64,000 nucleotides of DNA, taken from assembly GCA_046957575.1 (NCBI GenBank), contig JBKUOG010000017.1:1-64000 (forward strand), written 5' to 3'. The translations under genes and the position numbers were made by a program. The notes beneath the pieces were generated by a model. That model worked only from the letters and a program-made list of their open reading frames with translations, ran no database searches and was not told the DNA's origin. The stretch's first letter is position 1; every line of letters begins with the position of its first letter. The stretch is from UMGS1370 sp046957575 (lineage in GTDB: Bacteria > Bacillota > Clostridia > Lachnospirales > Lachnospiraceae). This document shows positions 26,236-34,261 of the stretch, piece after piece.

Positions 26236-26565
26236 TTACCAATATTTTTTGAACAGTTCCTCCACGATCAGGCCGGATTCCCTGTCAAAAGCCTCGTATT
26301 TTTCCAAAAAGCTGCGTCCTCTGGGAGTCAATACCGAACCTCCGCCATTCTTGCCCCCACTTTGCTTTTCTACCAGTTCAAACCCAAGCTGTTCCTCTGC
26401 ATTGTGGAGTATCTTCCAGGCTTTGCTGTATGCGATTCCCATCTTTTTGGCGGCCGCATTCAAGGAGCCTTCCTTATCGATCAGACGGAGAAGCTGAGCG
26501 ACTCCCTTTCCGAAAATCTTCTCCCCTTCCTCATTGCACAGCCGCAGTGACATACTGATTTTCAA
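26236..26565 (-). CDS. ModE N-terminal-type winged-helix regulator (lacks molybdate-binding domain)
   Basis: This 109-aa protein is only the DNA-binding part of ModE: LLRLIDKEGSLNAAAKKMGI, YSKAWKILHNAEEQLGFELV, GGSVLTPRGRSFLEKYEAF. The TOBE/molybdate-binding half is absent. Similar short proteins occur beside molybdenum, selenium and sulfur genes. It is the first gene of the minus-strand operon (12 bases before the desulfurase gene) behind a good promoter, so it likely regulates that operon. The effector is unknown. Confidence 0.85.
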   Translation of the reverse strand: MKISMSLRLCNEEGEKIFGKGVAQLLRLIDKEGSLNAAAKKMGIAYSKAWKILHNAEEQLGFELVEKQSGGKNGGGSVLTPRGRSFLEKYEAFDRESGLIVEELFKKYW

Positions 26566-26604
26566 GTAGTGATCCTCCCCTTCCGGTATACTGCTTATTT
26601 TTAC

Positions 26605-26634
26605 ATTATACCAACATCACCGTGCAGGAAGCAA
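26605..26634 (-). promoter_or_regulatory. Promoter of the ModE-like/desulfurase/double-cubane operon
   Basis: On the minus strand TTGCTT (26634-26629), an 18-base spacer and TGGTATAAT ending at 26605 form an extended -10 promoter. It points to the ModE-like gene that starts 40 bases further on. Confidence 0.55.
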
Positions 26635-26697
26635 TACCTTTGGCATATTCCTTTCATGATATATTACGATCGTACTTCGTTTGTTTCCTTTAAGTGC

Positions 26698-26728
26698 TTG
26701 ACTCTCACCTTACGTGATACAGTATAAT
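26698..26728 (+). promoter_or_regulatory. MerR-type promoter with 19-bp spacer for the 84-aa/MerR/ABC operon
   Basis: TTGACT (26698-26703) and TATAAT (26723-26728) are separated by 19 bp, the over-long spacing corrected by MerR-family activators. TCAC-CTTAC-GTGA (26706-26718) gives a short dyad inside the spacer. The two-headed MerR gene in the same operon is the obvious regulator. Confidence 0.65.
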
Positions 26729-26779
26729 CAGAAAAAAGAACAGACACACCGGTGTATGTTTGAAAGGCGGGATGTAATT

Positions 26780-27034
26780 ATGAAGGAAAATCTGGATATG
26801 AGCAGGTATTTTGCTGCACTGGAGGCATTCAAAGAAGAACATCATGATGAGGTGATTAAATACTGGAAAACGGAGAAAGCCTTTGACAACATGATAAAAC
26901 AATTCAGGAAAAAAGAAAAACAGATGGCCAGGGACGCCATAAAAAGCTTTGGGAGCATAGACAAATACACGGATGCCATGATAGAAAATCTCGGGCATCT
27001 GACAGAAGTCGTTGAAGAACTCATGCGTATGTGA
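26780..27034 (+). CDS. Small helical protein of unknown function leading a MerR/ABC operon
   Basis: This 84-aa protein starts at ATG 26780 behind AAAGGCGGG, 52 bases after the -10 box. It is highly charged and predicted all-helical (FAALEAFKEEHHDEVIKYWK, MIKQFRKKEKQMARDAIKSF, MIENLGHLTEVVEELM). There is no signal peptide, membrane segment or cysteine motif. I do not recognise the family. It lies first in an operon with a two-headed MerR regulator and an ABC exporter, so a drug-binding or regulator-modulating role is conceivable but only a guess. Confidence 0.7.
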   Translation: MKENLDMSRYFAALEAFKEEHHDEVIKYWKTEKAFDNMIKQFRKKEKQMARDAIKSFGSIDKYTDAMIENLGHLTEVVEELMRM

Positions 27035-27107
27035 TAAAATAACCCTCCACTATAACACCAGACTTGATATCTATGTTACGGTAGTCTTTGTAAGGAGGCA
27101 TAAAAAA

Positions 27108-27863
27108 ATGAACACATACAGGACTTCGGAAATCGCAGAAATCATCGGCGTACATCCCAATACGGTGCGTTTGTATGAAGAGCTGGGGCTGATTCCAAAA
27201 CCCGGACGGCTTCCAAACGGCTACAGAGTATTTACAGAGCTTCACATAGAGCAGTTCCGCCTTGCCCGTCTCGCATTTCAGATAGAAGTGCTGCAGAACG
27301 GGCTGCGTAAGAAAATAGTACAGATGGTAAAAGTGTCTGCGGCAGGTGATTATGAGAAGGCACTGGAACTCACACGGGAATATCTGCTGCAGATTCGGCA
27401 GGAGATTGCCAACGCGGAGGAGGCCACCCAGATCGCTGAGCAGATTTTAGACGGCAGAACAGAAGAAAATCTGCACACCATGAAACGGAAGGAAGTGTCC
27501 GAATACTTAAATGTTTCCATGGATACCCTGAGAAACTGGGAGATGAACGGTCTATTGACAGTCAGACGCAGGCAGAACGGGTACCGCGTTTATACAGATG
27601 GAGATATCAAGCGCCTGAAGATTATCCGTTCCCTTCGGTGTGCCAACTATTCGCTGGAAGCTATTTTGACCATGCTCGGGCAGGTATCAAAAAATCCGGG
27701 GATAGATATCAAAAAAGCGCTGGATACACCGAAGGAGGATACTGAGATCATTACAGTGTGCGATAAACTGGTGACCTCCCTCACCGCGGCAGAGTTAAAT
27801 GCGGAAAAAATGATGGAGAAGCTCACGGAAATGAAAATCAGATTTTCTGAACCCTCCATTTAA
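27108..27863 (+). CDS. Two-headed MerR-family regulator
   Basis: This 251-aa protein starts at ATG 27108 behind AAGGAGG. It contains two MerR winged helices: residues 1-70 (YRTSEIAEIIGVHPNTVRLY, GYRVFTELHIEQFRLARLAF) and about 125-195 (MKRKEVSEYLNVSMDTLRNW, GYRVYTDGDIKRLKIIRSLR). A helical segment of about 50 residues links them. Normal MerR proteins have one such domain and dimerise, so this chain may bind a dyad alone or bridge two sites. It precedes an ABC exporter by 58 bases. Confidence 0.9.
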   Translation: MNTYRTSEIAEIIGVHPNTVRLYEELGLIPKPGRLPNGYRVFTELHIEQFRLARLAFQIEVLQNGLRKKIVQMVKVSAAGDYEKALELTREYLLQIRQEIANAEEATQIAEQILDGRTEENLHTMKRKEVSEYLNVSMDTLRNWEMNGLLTVRRRQNGYRVYTDGDIKRLKIIRSLRCANYSLEAILTMLGQVSKNPGIDIKKALDTPKEDTEIITVCDKLVTSLTAAELNAEKMMEKLTEMKIRFSEPSI

Positions 27864-27887
27864 CCACCAATGTTTTTTCCTGTGATA

Positions 27888-27913
27888 TCCTTGTCCTTGA
27901 TAAAACAAGGAGG
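27888..27913 (+). promoter_or_regulatory. Inverted repeat covering the ribosome site of the ABC ATPase gene
   Basis: TCCTTGT (27888-27894) pairs with ACAAGGA (27905-27911) over a 10-nt loop. The right arm overlaps the Shine-Dalgarno AAGGAGG (27907-27913) of the gene starting at 27922. It could hide the ribosome site in RNA or act as a DNA operator. Confidence 0.45.
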
Positions 27914-27921
27914 TAAAAGAT

Positions 27922-28656
27922 ATGCAGGAAGTAATCAAAGTAGAACAGCTCACCAAATCCTACGGTAAGCTGCATGCAGTGGAAAATATAAGTCTGTCCG
28001 TTGACAGGGGAATGGTATTTGGCCTGCTCGGAGCAAACGGCGCAGGAAAATCCACCACGATCGAATGTATCCTGGGAACGAAAAAAGCCGACACAGGGAC
28101 GATTCGCATTCTGGGAGCAGACCCTTTTAAGGACCGGAAAAAACTCTTTGAAAGGGTAGGGGTACAGTTCCAGGAGAGCAGCTATCAGGAGCAGATCACA
28201 GTGGCAGAGCTGTGCCGGGTGACTGCCTCATTATACAAAGAAGCCGCTGACCCTTTTGCACTGCTTGCGCGGTTTGGAATTGCGGATAAGAAGAAAAGCC
28301 CTGTCAAAGATCTGTCCGGTGGACAGAAGCAGCGTCTGTTTATTGTTCTTGCGCTGATACCTGATCCGGAAGTAGTTTTTTTGGACGAACTGACAACCGG
28401 GCTGGACGCAAAAGCACGGCGGGAGGTATGGAAAATACTTTCTGACCTGAAAGAAAAAGGTCTGACCATTTTTCTGACTTCACATTTCATGGATGAAGTG
28501 GAAGCTTTATGTGACGGTATCTGTATTTTTAAACGAGGAAAGATCGTTTTCTATGGAACAGTTTCAGAGGCGATAGAAAAAAGCCCGTATGAGAAATTTG
28601 AGGACGCTTATCTTTGGTATACAGACGAGGAGGAACAGGCCAATGAAAACATTTAG
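27922..28656 (+). CDS. ABC transporter ATP-binding protein (ABC-2/drug-export type)
   Basis: This 244-aa ATPase shows Walker A LLGANGAGKST, Q-loop VQFQESSYQEQ, signature DLSGGQKQRLFIVLALIP, Walker B VVFLDELTTGLD and switch histidine in LTSHFMDEVEALC. The Walker B DELTTG form is typical of the CcmA-like ABC-2 exporter branch. It overlaps the permease gene by 14 bases. It probably powers drug or lipid export under MerR control. Confidence 0.94.
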   Translation: MQEVIKVEQLTKSYGKLHAVENISLSVDRGMVFGLLGANGAGKSTTIECILGTKKADTGTIRILGADPFKDRKKLFERVGVQFQESSYQEQITVAELCRVTASLYKEAADPFALLARFGIADKKKSPVKDLSGGQKQRLFIVLALIPDPEVVFLDELTTGLDAKARREVWKILSDLKEKGLTIFLTSHFMDEVEALCDGICIFKRGKIVFYGTVSEAIEKSPYEKFEDAYLWYTDEEEQANENI

Positions 28657-29386
28657 AACCATGCTTAAGACAGAACTGAAATTATCACTGCGGGGAATGG
28701 ATATGTTCATATTTGCCATCTGTGTCCCTGTTGTGGTGTTGGTGATACTGGGAATTATATACGGAGAAAAGCCGGCCTATCCGGGGGCAGACTATACCTT
28801 TTTGGAACAATCCTTTGGCGCCATTGCCACTATATCTATTTGCGCCGGCGGGGTAATGGGACTGCCCTTGGTGGTCTCGGATTACCGGAGTAAAAAGATT
28901 CTGAAGCGCTATCAGGTCACCCCGGTCAGTCCGGCCATGATCCTGTTTGTGCAGGTAGTCATTTATACCTTGTATGCAGTGGTTTCTTTTTTGCTGCTGT
29001 ATCTTACAGGTGCGCTCTTTTTCGGGTATCGGTTTAACGGGTCAGTGCTTCATTTTCTGGGAGGCTACCTGCTGGTGCTGGTATCCATGTTCAGCATCGG
29101 CATGATGGTGGGAGGCATAGCGCCGAATACGAAAATAGCGGGTGTGATCGCCAGTATTCTCTACTTCCCCATGCTGATATTTTCCGGGGCAACACTTCCC
29201 TATGAAGTTATGCCGGCAGCCATGCAGAAGGCAGCCAATATCCTGCCTCTTGCACAGGGGATAAAATTACTGAAAGCAGCATCTCTTGGGCAGGGCACAG
29301 AAAATGTGACGGTATCGGTCCTCATTATGATCGTGATCGCGGTACTCTGTACAGGGATAGCTTTTCGATACTTTAAATGGGAATAA
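28643..29386 (+). CDS. ABC-2 type permease
   Basis: This 247-aa protein starts at ATG 28643, 9 nt after GAGGAGG and inside the end of the ATPase gene. Six membrane helices are predicted (DMFIFAICVPVVVLVILGII through VSVLIMIVIAVLCTGIAFRY), with the amphipathic DYRSKKILKRYQVTPVSP loop typical of ABC-2 permeases. It is the membrane partner of the ATPase. Confidence 0.92.
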   Translation: MKTFRTMLKTELKLSLRGMDMFIFAICVPVVVLVILGIIYGEKPAYPGADYTFLEQSFGAIATISICAGGVMGLPLVVSDYRSKKILKRYQVTPVSPAMILFVQVVIYTLYAVVSFLLLYLTGALFFGYRFNGSVLHFLGGYLLVLVSMFSIGMMVGGIAPNTKIAGVIASILYFPMLIFSGATLPYEVMPAAMQKAANILPLAQGIKLLKAASLGQGTENVTVSVLIMIVIAVLCTGIAFRYFKWE

Positions 29387-29538
29387 AGCGGATGCAGCAG
29401 TGCTTTGTATAGATTTTGCAGACCGTCTATGATACAATGAAGAATATTAGAAATTCAGAACCCGGTCCTATACAGGAAAAGCCGGTATGACTTTTTGATG
29501 TTGGAACTGTGGTATCTTATAGAAAGCGAGACTGCATT

Positions 29539-30102
29539 ATGAGCGAACCTATACTTTTTAAGACACGTGAGGAGTTCAGAGATTGGCTGAAAAACAATTG
29601 TATGACCAGCGGCGGCGTCTGGCTGCTTTTCGGAAAAACGAAGGAGCTGGTAACCGTCAAAGCCGGAGAAGCACTGGAAGAGGCTCTTTGTTTCGGCTGG
29701 ATTGACGGCCTTATGAAACGGGTCGATGAGAAATCTTATGTGAAATACTTTTCTGCCCGCAGAAGCGGCAGCAAATGGTCAGAAAAAAATAAGGCGCTGG
29801 CAGAGGCTCTTGAAAAACGTGGTTTGATGACGGATTTCGGAAGAGCAAAGATTGAGGAAGCGAAGAAAAACGGGCAGTGGGAGGGCACTGCCCCAAAAGT
29901 GGTTATAGGTAAAGAGCAGATAGACTCTGTGGCGGAACTGCTGAAAGGAAATGAACAGGCATATGCAAACTTCCTGAATATGTCCCCGTCAGTGCAGAAG
30001 ACCTATACCAGAGCATATCTGGATGCCAGGACGGAGGCCGGACGCGTCAAACGGCTGGCGTGGATGACTGAGAGGCTGGAAAAGAATTTAAAACCCATGT
30101 GA
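29539..30102 (+). CDS. YdeI/OmpD-associated family protein
   Basis: This 187-aa protein matches the YdeI-type family: EEFRDWLKNNCMTSGGVWLL, EEALCFGWIDGLMKRVDEKS, YFSARRSGSKWSEKNKALAE and a C-terminal RVKRLAWMTERLEKN. Members are linked to resistance to cationic peptides or bacteriocins, with no defined biochemistry. I use the ATG at 29539; the GTG at 29509 has no better ribosome site. Confidence 0.85.
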   Translation: MSEPILFKTREEFRDWLKNNCMTSGGVWLLFGKTKELVTVKAGEALEEALCFGWIDGLMKRVDEKSYVKYFSARRSGSKWSEKNKALAEALEKRGLMTDFGRAKIEEAKKNGQWEGTAPKVVIGKEQIDSVAELLKGNEQAYANFLNMSPSVQKTYTRAYLDARTEAGRVKRLAWMTERLEKNLKPM

Positions 30103-30145
30103 AGGTTTTGCTCCGGACTGCCTGATCTGTCAGATAAAAAACTTT

Positions 30146-30544
30146 TTAATTCTCAGCGGGAATCAAATTACTGTTGTATTTGGTTTTGCCCGACATAACA
30201 TCATCATAAAAGGTCTGTTTCCAATCTATGTAGTCAATGGAATCCTGAAGTTCCTGCATAGAGAGGAGCAGGTCTTTTCTTTTTTGCTCCAGAATGACTT
30301 TCCGCTTAGGTATGGAAGACTGCCCCTGGAGGCACAGAGCGAGATATTCTTTCATTTCTTTCAGGCTCATACCGCATTTCTTCAGACAGGTCAGGCTTTT
30401 GATCCATGCAATATCATGCGCATCAAAGACACGGCGATTTGTCTTGTCACGTTTTACATTGGGAATCAGACCCTCATTGCAATAGAATTTCAGTGTTTCA
30501 TAATGCATGCCTGTTTTCTCACAGGCCTGTTTCATTGTATACAT
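30146..30544 (-). CDS. MerR-family regulator divergent to an aldo/keto reductase
   Basis: This 132-aa protein has an N-terminal MerR winged helix (YTMKQACEKTGMHYETLKFY, RRVFDAHDIAWIKSLTCLKK) and a coiled-coil dimerisation helix (VILEQKRKDLLLSMQELQDS). It lacks metal-binding cysteines at the C-terminus, which points to an organic or redox signal as in the AdhR-like group. Its start is 37 bases from the MerR-type promoter at 30582 that drives the reductase on the other strand. Confidence 0.9.
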   Translation of the reverse strand: MYTMKQACEKTGMHYETLKFYCNEGLIPNVKRDKTNRRVFDAHDIAWIKSLTCLKKCGMSLKEMKEYLALCLQGQSSIPKRKVILEQKRKDLLLSMQELQDSIDYIDWKQTFYDDVMSGKTKYNSNLIPAEN

Positions 30545-30581
30545 GATAACCTCCGTAAAATAGGAAAACTTAAAAAAGCTA

Positions 30582-30612
30582 TTGACCGGTAGCAGCTACC
30601 GGAGAGTACAAT
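30582..30612 (+). promoter_or_regulatory. MerR-controlled promoter of the aldo/keto reductase gene
   Basis: TTGACC (30582-30587) and TACAAT (30607-30612) are 19 bp apart. A perfect palindrome CCGGTAGCAGCTACCGG (30586-30602) fills the spacer. Over-long spacing with a central dyad is the textbook MerR-activated arrangement, and the MerR gene lies next door in divergent orientation. Confidence 0.85.
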
Positions 30613-30680
30613 GCAAATGATATCAATGGAAATGCAGAATGTCAAGTTTGCAGTATGTTAAAAAACAGGAGGATTTGCTG

Positions 30681-31796
30681 ATGTATAATATTAAGAAAAA
30701 TTTTGGCTTCGGATGTATGAGGCTTCCCATGATTGACGGGGAGGTGGACCAAAGGCAGTTTTCAGAGATGGTGGACACTTTTTTGGAGGCCGGATTTAAC
30801 TATTTTGATACGGCACACGGGTATCTGGGAGGCAAAAGCGAATTGGCACTAAAAAGCTGCCTGACCAGCCGGCATCCCCGGGACAGCTATATCCTTACCA
30901 ATAAACTGACGACGTTTTTCTTTGAAAAGGAAGAGGAGATCCGGCCGTTTTTTGAAAACCAGCTTGCGTGGTGCGGCGTGGAATATTTTGATTTTTATCT
31001 GATGCATGCCCAGAGTGCGGAAAACTTTGCAAAATTCAAACGCTGCCATGCGTATGAAACGGCATTGGAACTAAAGAAAGAGGGAAAAATCCGCCATTTC
31101 GGCATATCCTTCCACGACCATGCAGATGTGCTGGAACAGATTCTGACGGAATACCCGCAGATTGAAGTCGTACAGATTCAATTCAATTACCTAGATTACG
31201 ATGACCCTGCAGTACAGAGCCGGAAATGCTATGAGGTCTGCCGCAAATATGGAAAGCCGGTGATCGTTATGGAGCCGGTAAAGGGCGGTAATCTTGTCAA
31301 TCTGCCGGATGAGGCCAGAGCCGTATTGGATGAGTTAAAGGGCGGCAGTCCGGCCAGCTATGCAATCCGGTATGCAGCCGGATTTGACGGTATGATGATG
31401 GTGCTTTCCGGTATGAGCACCCTGGACCAATTGGAAGACAACATCAGTTACATGAGAGAGTTTCAGCCTCTTTCCCAGAAAGAAATGGACGCAGTGGATA
31501 AAGTACGGAATATTTTCCGCTCCATGAATCTGATCTCTTGTACTGCCTGTCGGTATTGTACAGATGGATGTCCGAAACATATATCTATCCCTGATTTGTT
31601 TGCCTGCATGAATACAAAACAGCTCTATCATGACTGGAACGCGGATTATTATTACAATAACGTCCACACAAAGAAAAACGGAAAAGCATCTGACTGCGTA
31701 AAATGCGGAAAATGTGAGGATGCCTGTCCGCAGCATCTGCAGATCAGGAATCTCCTGGAAGATGTTGCAAAAGAGTTCGAGAAAACCTGCCGTTAG
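30681..31796 (+). CDS. Aldo/keto reductase with C-terminal ferredoxin-like domain
   Basis: This 371-aa protein starts at ATG 30681 after AGGAGG. The barrel shows FGFGCMRLPMIDG, the catalytic region FNYFDTAHGYLGGKSE, the lysine strand YILTNKL and the late FGISFHDH. The C-terminus carries two cysteine clusters (CTACRYCTDGCPKH, CVKCGKCEDACPQH) expected to bind [4Fe-4S] clusters, so electrons may come from ferredoxin as well as NADPH. The divergent MerR probably induces it on aldehyde or thiol stress; the substrate is unknown. Confidence 0.92.
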   Translation: MYNIKKNFGFGCMRLPMIDGEVDQRQFSEMVDTFLEAGFNYFDTAHGYLGGKSELALKSCLTSRHPRDSYILTNKLTTFFFEKEEEIRPFFENQLAWCGVEYFDFYLMHAQSAENFAKFKRCHAYETALELKKEGKIRHFGISFHDHADVLEQILTEYPQIEVVQIQFNYLDYDDPAVQSRKCYEVCRKYGKPVIVMEPVKGGNLVNLPDEARAVLDELKGGSPASYAIRYAAGFDGMMMVLSGMSTLDQLEDNISYMREFQPLSQKEMDAVDKVRNIFRSMNLISCTACRYCTDGCPKHISIPDLFACMNTKQLYHDWNADYYYNNVHTKKNGKASDCVKCGKCEDACPQHLQIRNLLEDVAKEFEKTCR

Positions 31797-32035
31797 GCAG
31801 CAATTATCTCCAAGAGACAACAGCGGGTTAGCAGTGTGGCACAGCACGCTGCGCCTGAACCATCCGATTTTTGAGCAGACAGTTGTAGATGGAAGAATAG
31901 GATTGCAGTGATTGTGTGTGATAATGTATAATAAAGATAGTAAAAGATAGAAACAGAAATTCAAGAATGGAGTTTTTCGGATTATATGAGTATCTTCAGG
32001 ACGAATTCCAGAAATTATTTTAGGAGATTGCTCAT

Positions 32036-32257
32036 ATGGAGAATTATGGAAGTATTGAAGTGAAGATTGATGAAATGCTCGAAAAGAGAAATTTAAGTAA
32101 AAATAAATTATGTTTTAAAGCACAATTAGAACGGAAGCAATTAAATAAACTTTACAAAAACGAAGCGGTAAGAATTGATTTCGGTGTTCTTTGTCGAATA
32201 TGTTTTGCTTTGGATTGCGACATATCAGATATATTGATATATAAAAAGCCTGAGTAA
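32036..32257 (+). CDS. Cro/C1-type HTH regulator, short form
   Basis: This 73-aa protein is a single XRE-type helix-turn-helix (VKIDEMLEKRNLSKNKLCFK, LCRICFALDCDISDILIYKK). It is of the YozG/DUF6471-like small class that often regulates a neighbouring gene. The AGGAG at 32021-32025 serves the ATG. Base composition here is more AT-rich than in neighbouring operons, as in the reductase that follows. Confidence 0.88.
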   Translation: MENYGSIEVKIDEMLEKRNLSKNKLCFKAQLERKQLNKLYKNEAVRIDFGVLCRICFALDCDISDILIYKKPE

Positions 32258-32297
32258 AGGCCAATAATAAAAAGATGTAAAGAGGGGATTCTACCTA

Positions 32298-32933
32298 ATG
32301 AAGATACTAAGTATATCAGCAACCAATATTCAACATTCCAAAAAGAACAGCATGTCACTATTACTATGCAACAAAATAGCGGAATTTTTGAATTGTAAAG
32401 AAATACAATGTGAAGTAATCGATTTAAGAGACTATACTTTGCATCCGTGTATTGGATGTGGTAAATGTTTTAGTAGTAAAAGATGTAGTGCTGATTCAGA
32501 TTTCAATAAGATTTACAATAAAATTACCAGGTCAGACGGAATCTTTTTTATTTCACCTCATTATGCTCCCATTCCTGCCAAACTTAGTATGGTGCTGGAG
32601 AAAATGGAGCAGATCACCTTTTTACATTGGTGGAAAGATAATACATATAAGTCTGAATTATATGGACTGCCCGCGGGAATAATTTCGCATGGTGGTGGGT
32701 CTGATTGGGCATTAAAAAGCTATAAAGCAATGGTTAATGATACAATCGCAAATGCTTTAGACACAATTCAATGTAAAGTAGTACCATATGACGAAGAATG
32801 GAATACTGGAATTTCCATACCAGTACAAAGAGTTATGGAAGATAGCGATATCTTCCCAATACAAGAATATGATTGGCCTATGATCGATCAAAAAATAAAA
32901 GATTATATCGAAATTTTCTTGAGAAAGATTTAA
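32298..32933 (+). CDS. Flavodoxin-fold NADPH-dependent FMN reductase family protein
   Basis: This 211-aa protein has the flavodoxin-like start MKILSISATNIQHSKKNSMS (phosphate loop), the cysteine segment HPCIGCGKCFSSKRC, SDGIFFISPHYAPIPAKLSM and a glycine loop GIISHGGGSDWALKSY. It probably binds FMN and reduces a quinone, nitro compound or metal. It lies 40 bases after the small HTH gene and is likely controlled by it. AT-rich codon use sets both apart from their neighbours. Confidence 0.85.
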   Translation: MKILSISATNIQHSKKNSMSLLLCNKIAEFLNCKEIQCEVIDLRDYTLHPCIGCGKCFSSKRCSADSDFNKIYNKITRSDGIFFISPHYAPIPAKLSMVLEKMEQITFLHWWKDNTYKSELYGLPAGIISHGGGSDWALKSYKAMVNDTIANALDTIQCKVVPYDEEWNTGISIPVQRVMEDSDIFPIQEYDWPMIDQKIKDYIEIFLRKI

Positions 32934-32999
32934 TATTAATGAAAGACAGATGTTATTGTTGAATGTGTATCAGACGGCAATAATATTTAAAAAGAAGAT

Positions 33000-33045
33000 A
33001 GGAATCACCGTTTCTACTGTTAATTGATTCGGTGATTCCTGTCTT
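33000..33045 (+). terminator. Terminator-like hairpin after the FMN reductase gene
   Basis: AGGAATCACCG (33000-33010) and CGGTGATTCCT (33030-33040) form an 11-bp perfect stem with a 19-nt loop, followed by the weakly T-rich GTCTTGTTTA. It lies between the plus-strand reductase and the minus-strand hydrolase. Confidence 0.6.
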
Positions 33046-33184
33046 GTTTATCTGTAGTTCTCGCTACATAATTCTTTCGGCATCTGTATGAAGAGGTGCA
33101 AAAAGTTGTTTTAACCCCATCGGATATATCGGAAATCTTAAGCGGAGGCGCAGGTTCTATTGAGGTAAAATAAAAGCAGGCTAT

Positions 33185-34261
33185 CTATGGGTGGTGTATA
33201 ACATGGCATAATGCATCTGACAGCGCTTCAGAAAACTCTTTTTTCCTGTCAATGAATGGAATATGTCCGGTGTTCCTTATTGTTATAAATTTCTTATAAG
33301 GTGCGGAAATAGCATTAAAATATTTAACTGCCATAGGATAAGGTGTTGTCCAGTCGCAGTCACCGGCAATGATGATAACCGGAGTTTCATACTGCAGTGT
33401 ATAATCGTACATGGTTGATTTTTGGTCCGCTAAAAGTGTCTCATAAAGCGCACTGTTTGCTGCAATGAGACTACCAAAACTGAACATCCATCTTAAATTT
33501 CGGAAGGTCATATACGGAGAAAAAAGCTGTAGGATGAGCATTTTACTGCTGTATTGGGAAGGCAGATACTTCTCTTTTAACTGACGGAATTTCAGCAGTT
33601 TTGCTGCTTCCGGTTTATCAAATTTTCGGCACTTCATTATCGGTTCAAGCATTTTTTCTATTTCATATGCATCCTGAGGGCGGCCCGCTGCATAAGCCAA
33701 GTGGACGGCTTCCTGTGCGGATACCTGTTCTGATTTTTTAAAATCCAGCATTTGGCTGACGGAAATACAGGCCAATACCTTTTCAGGGTGCTGACCCGCA
33801 TAAATAGCACCGGGAAAGGTTCCCCACGAGTGCCCCATGAGGATAACCTTTTCTTTTTGAAACTCCAAACGAATATGATCGACAAGCTCATCTAAGTCCG
33901 ACAGCAGTAAATCCAGAGTAGGTTTTGCGGCTGTTTTATTCTGATAAAAGGTATTTCCACAGCCCCGCTGGTCCCAGTGGATCACGGTATAATCCTGTTC
34001 CAGCTCTGCCTGCCAATCATAGGAATAATATGCCATCGGATTGCCTGGCCCTCCGTGCAGCATAAGAATAACCGGATTGGAACTATCCTGTCCCCGGATT
34101 TGTATGTACTGTTTTATTTTGCCTATGGTTATATATTCAGATCTTTGAATCCCTGTTTTTGAACGGATTTTATATTGATGGGCAAAAGTGATTTTGCCTG
34201 TCATGATCGTGAGTACAAATAATAATATACATCCCATCAATAGGAGCAGTATGCTTTTCAT
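33185..34261 (-). CDS. Membrane-anchored alpha/beta hydrolase (proline iminopeptidase-like)
   Basis: This 358-aa protein has an N-terminal membrane helix (ILLLLMGCILLFVLTIMTG), then an alpha/beta-hydrolase domain. The oxyanion segment is MLHGGPGNPMAYY, followed by HWDQRGCGNTF, the nucleophile serine in LMGHSWGTFPG, an acid in IIAGDCDWTTP and a histidine in IRNTGHIPF. The motifs match S33 aminopeptidase-like hydrolases, exposed outside the cell or at the membrane. It overlaps the PadR gene by 4 bases (ATGA, 34258-34261). The hydrolase at 59908 is a paralogue with a different regulator. Confidence 0.88.
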   Translation of the reverse strand: MKSILLLLMGCILLFVLTIMTGKITFAHQYKIRSKTGIQRSEYITIGKIKQYIQIRGQDSSNPVILMLHGGPGNPMAYYSYDWQAELEQDYTVIHWDQRGCGNTFYQNKTAAKPTLDLLLSDLDELVDHIRLEFQKEKVILMGHSWGTFPGAIYAGQHPEKVLACISVSQMLDFKKSEQVSAQEAVHLAYAAGRPQDAYEIEKMLEPIMKCRKFDKPEAAKLLKFRQLKEKYLPSQYSSKMLILQLFSPYMTFRNLRWMFSFGSLIAANSALYETLLADQKSTMYDYTLQYETPVIIIAGDCDWTTPYPMAVKYFNAISAPYKKFITIRNTGHIPFIDRKKEFSEALSDALCHVIHHP

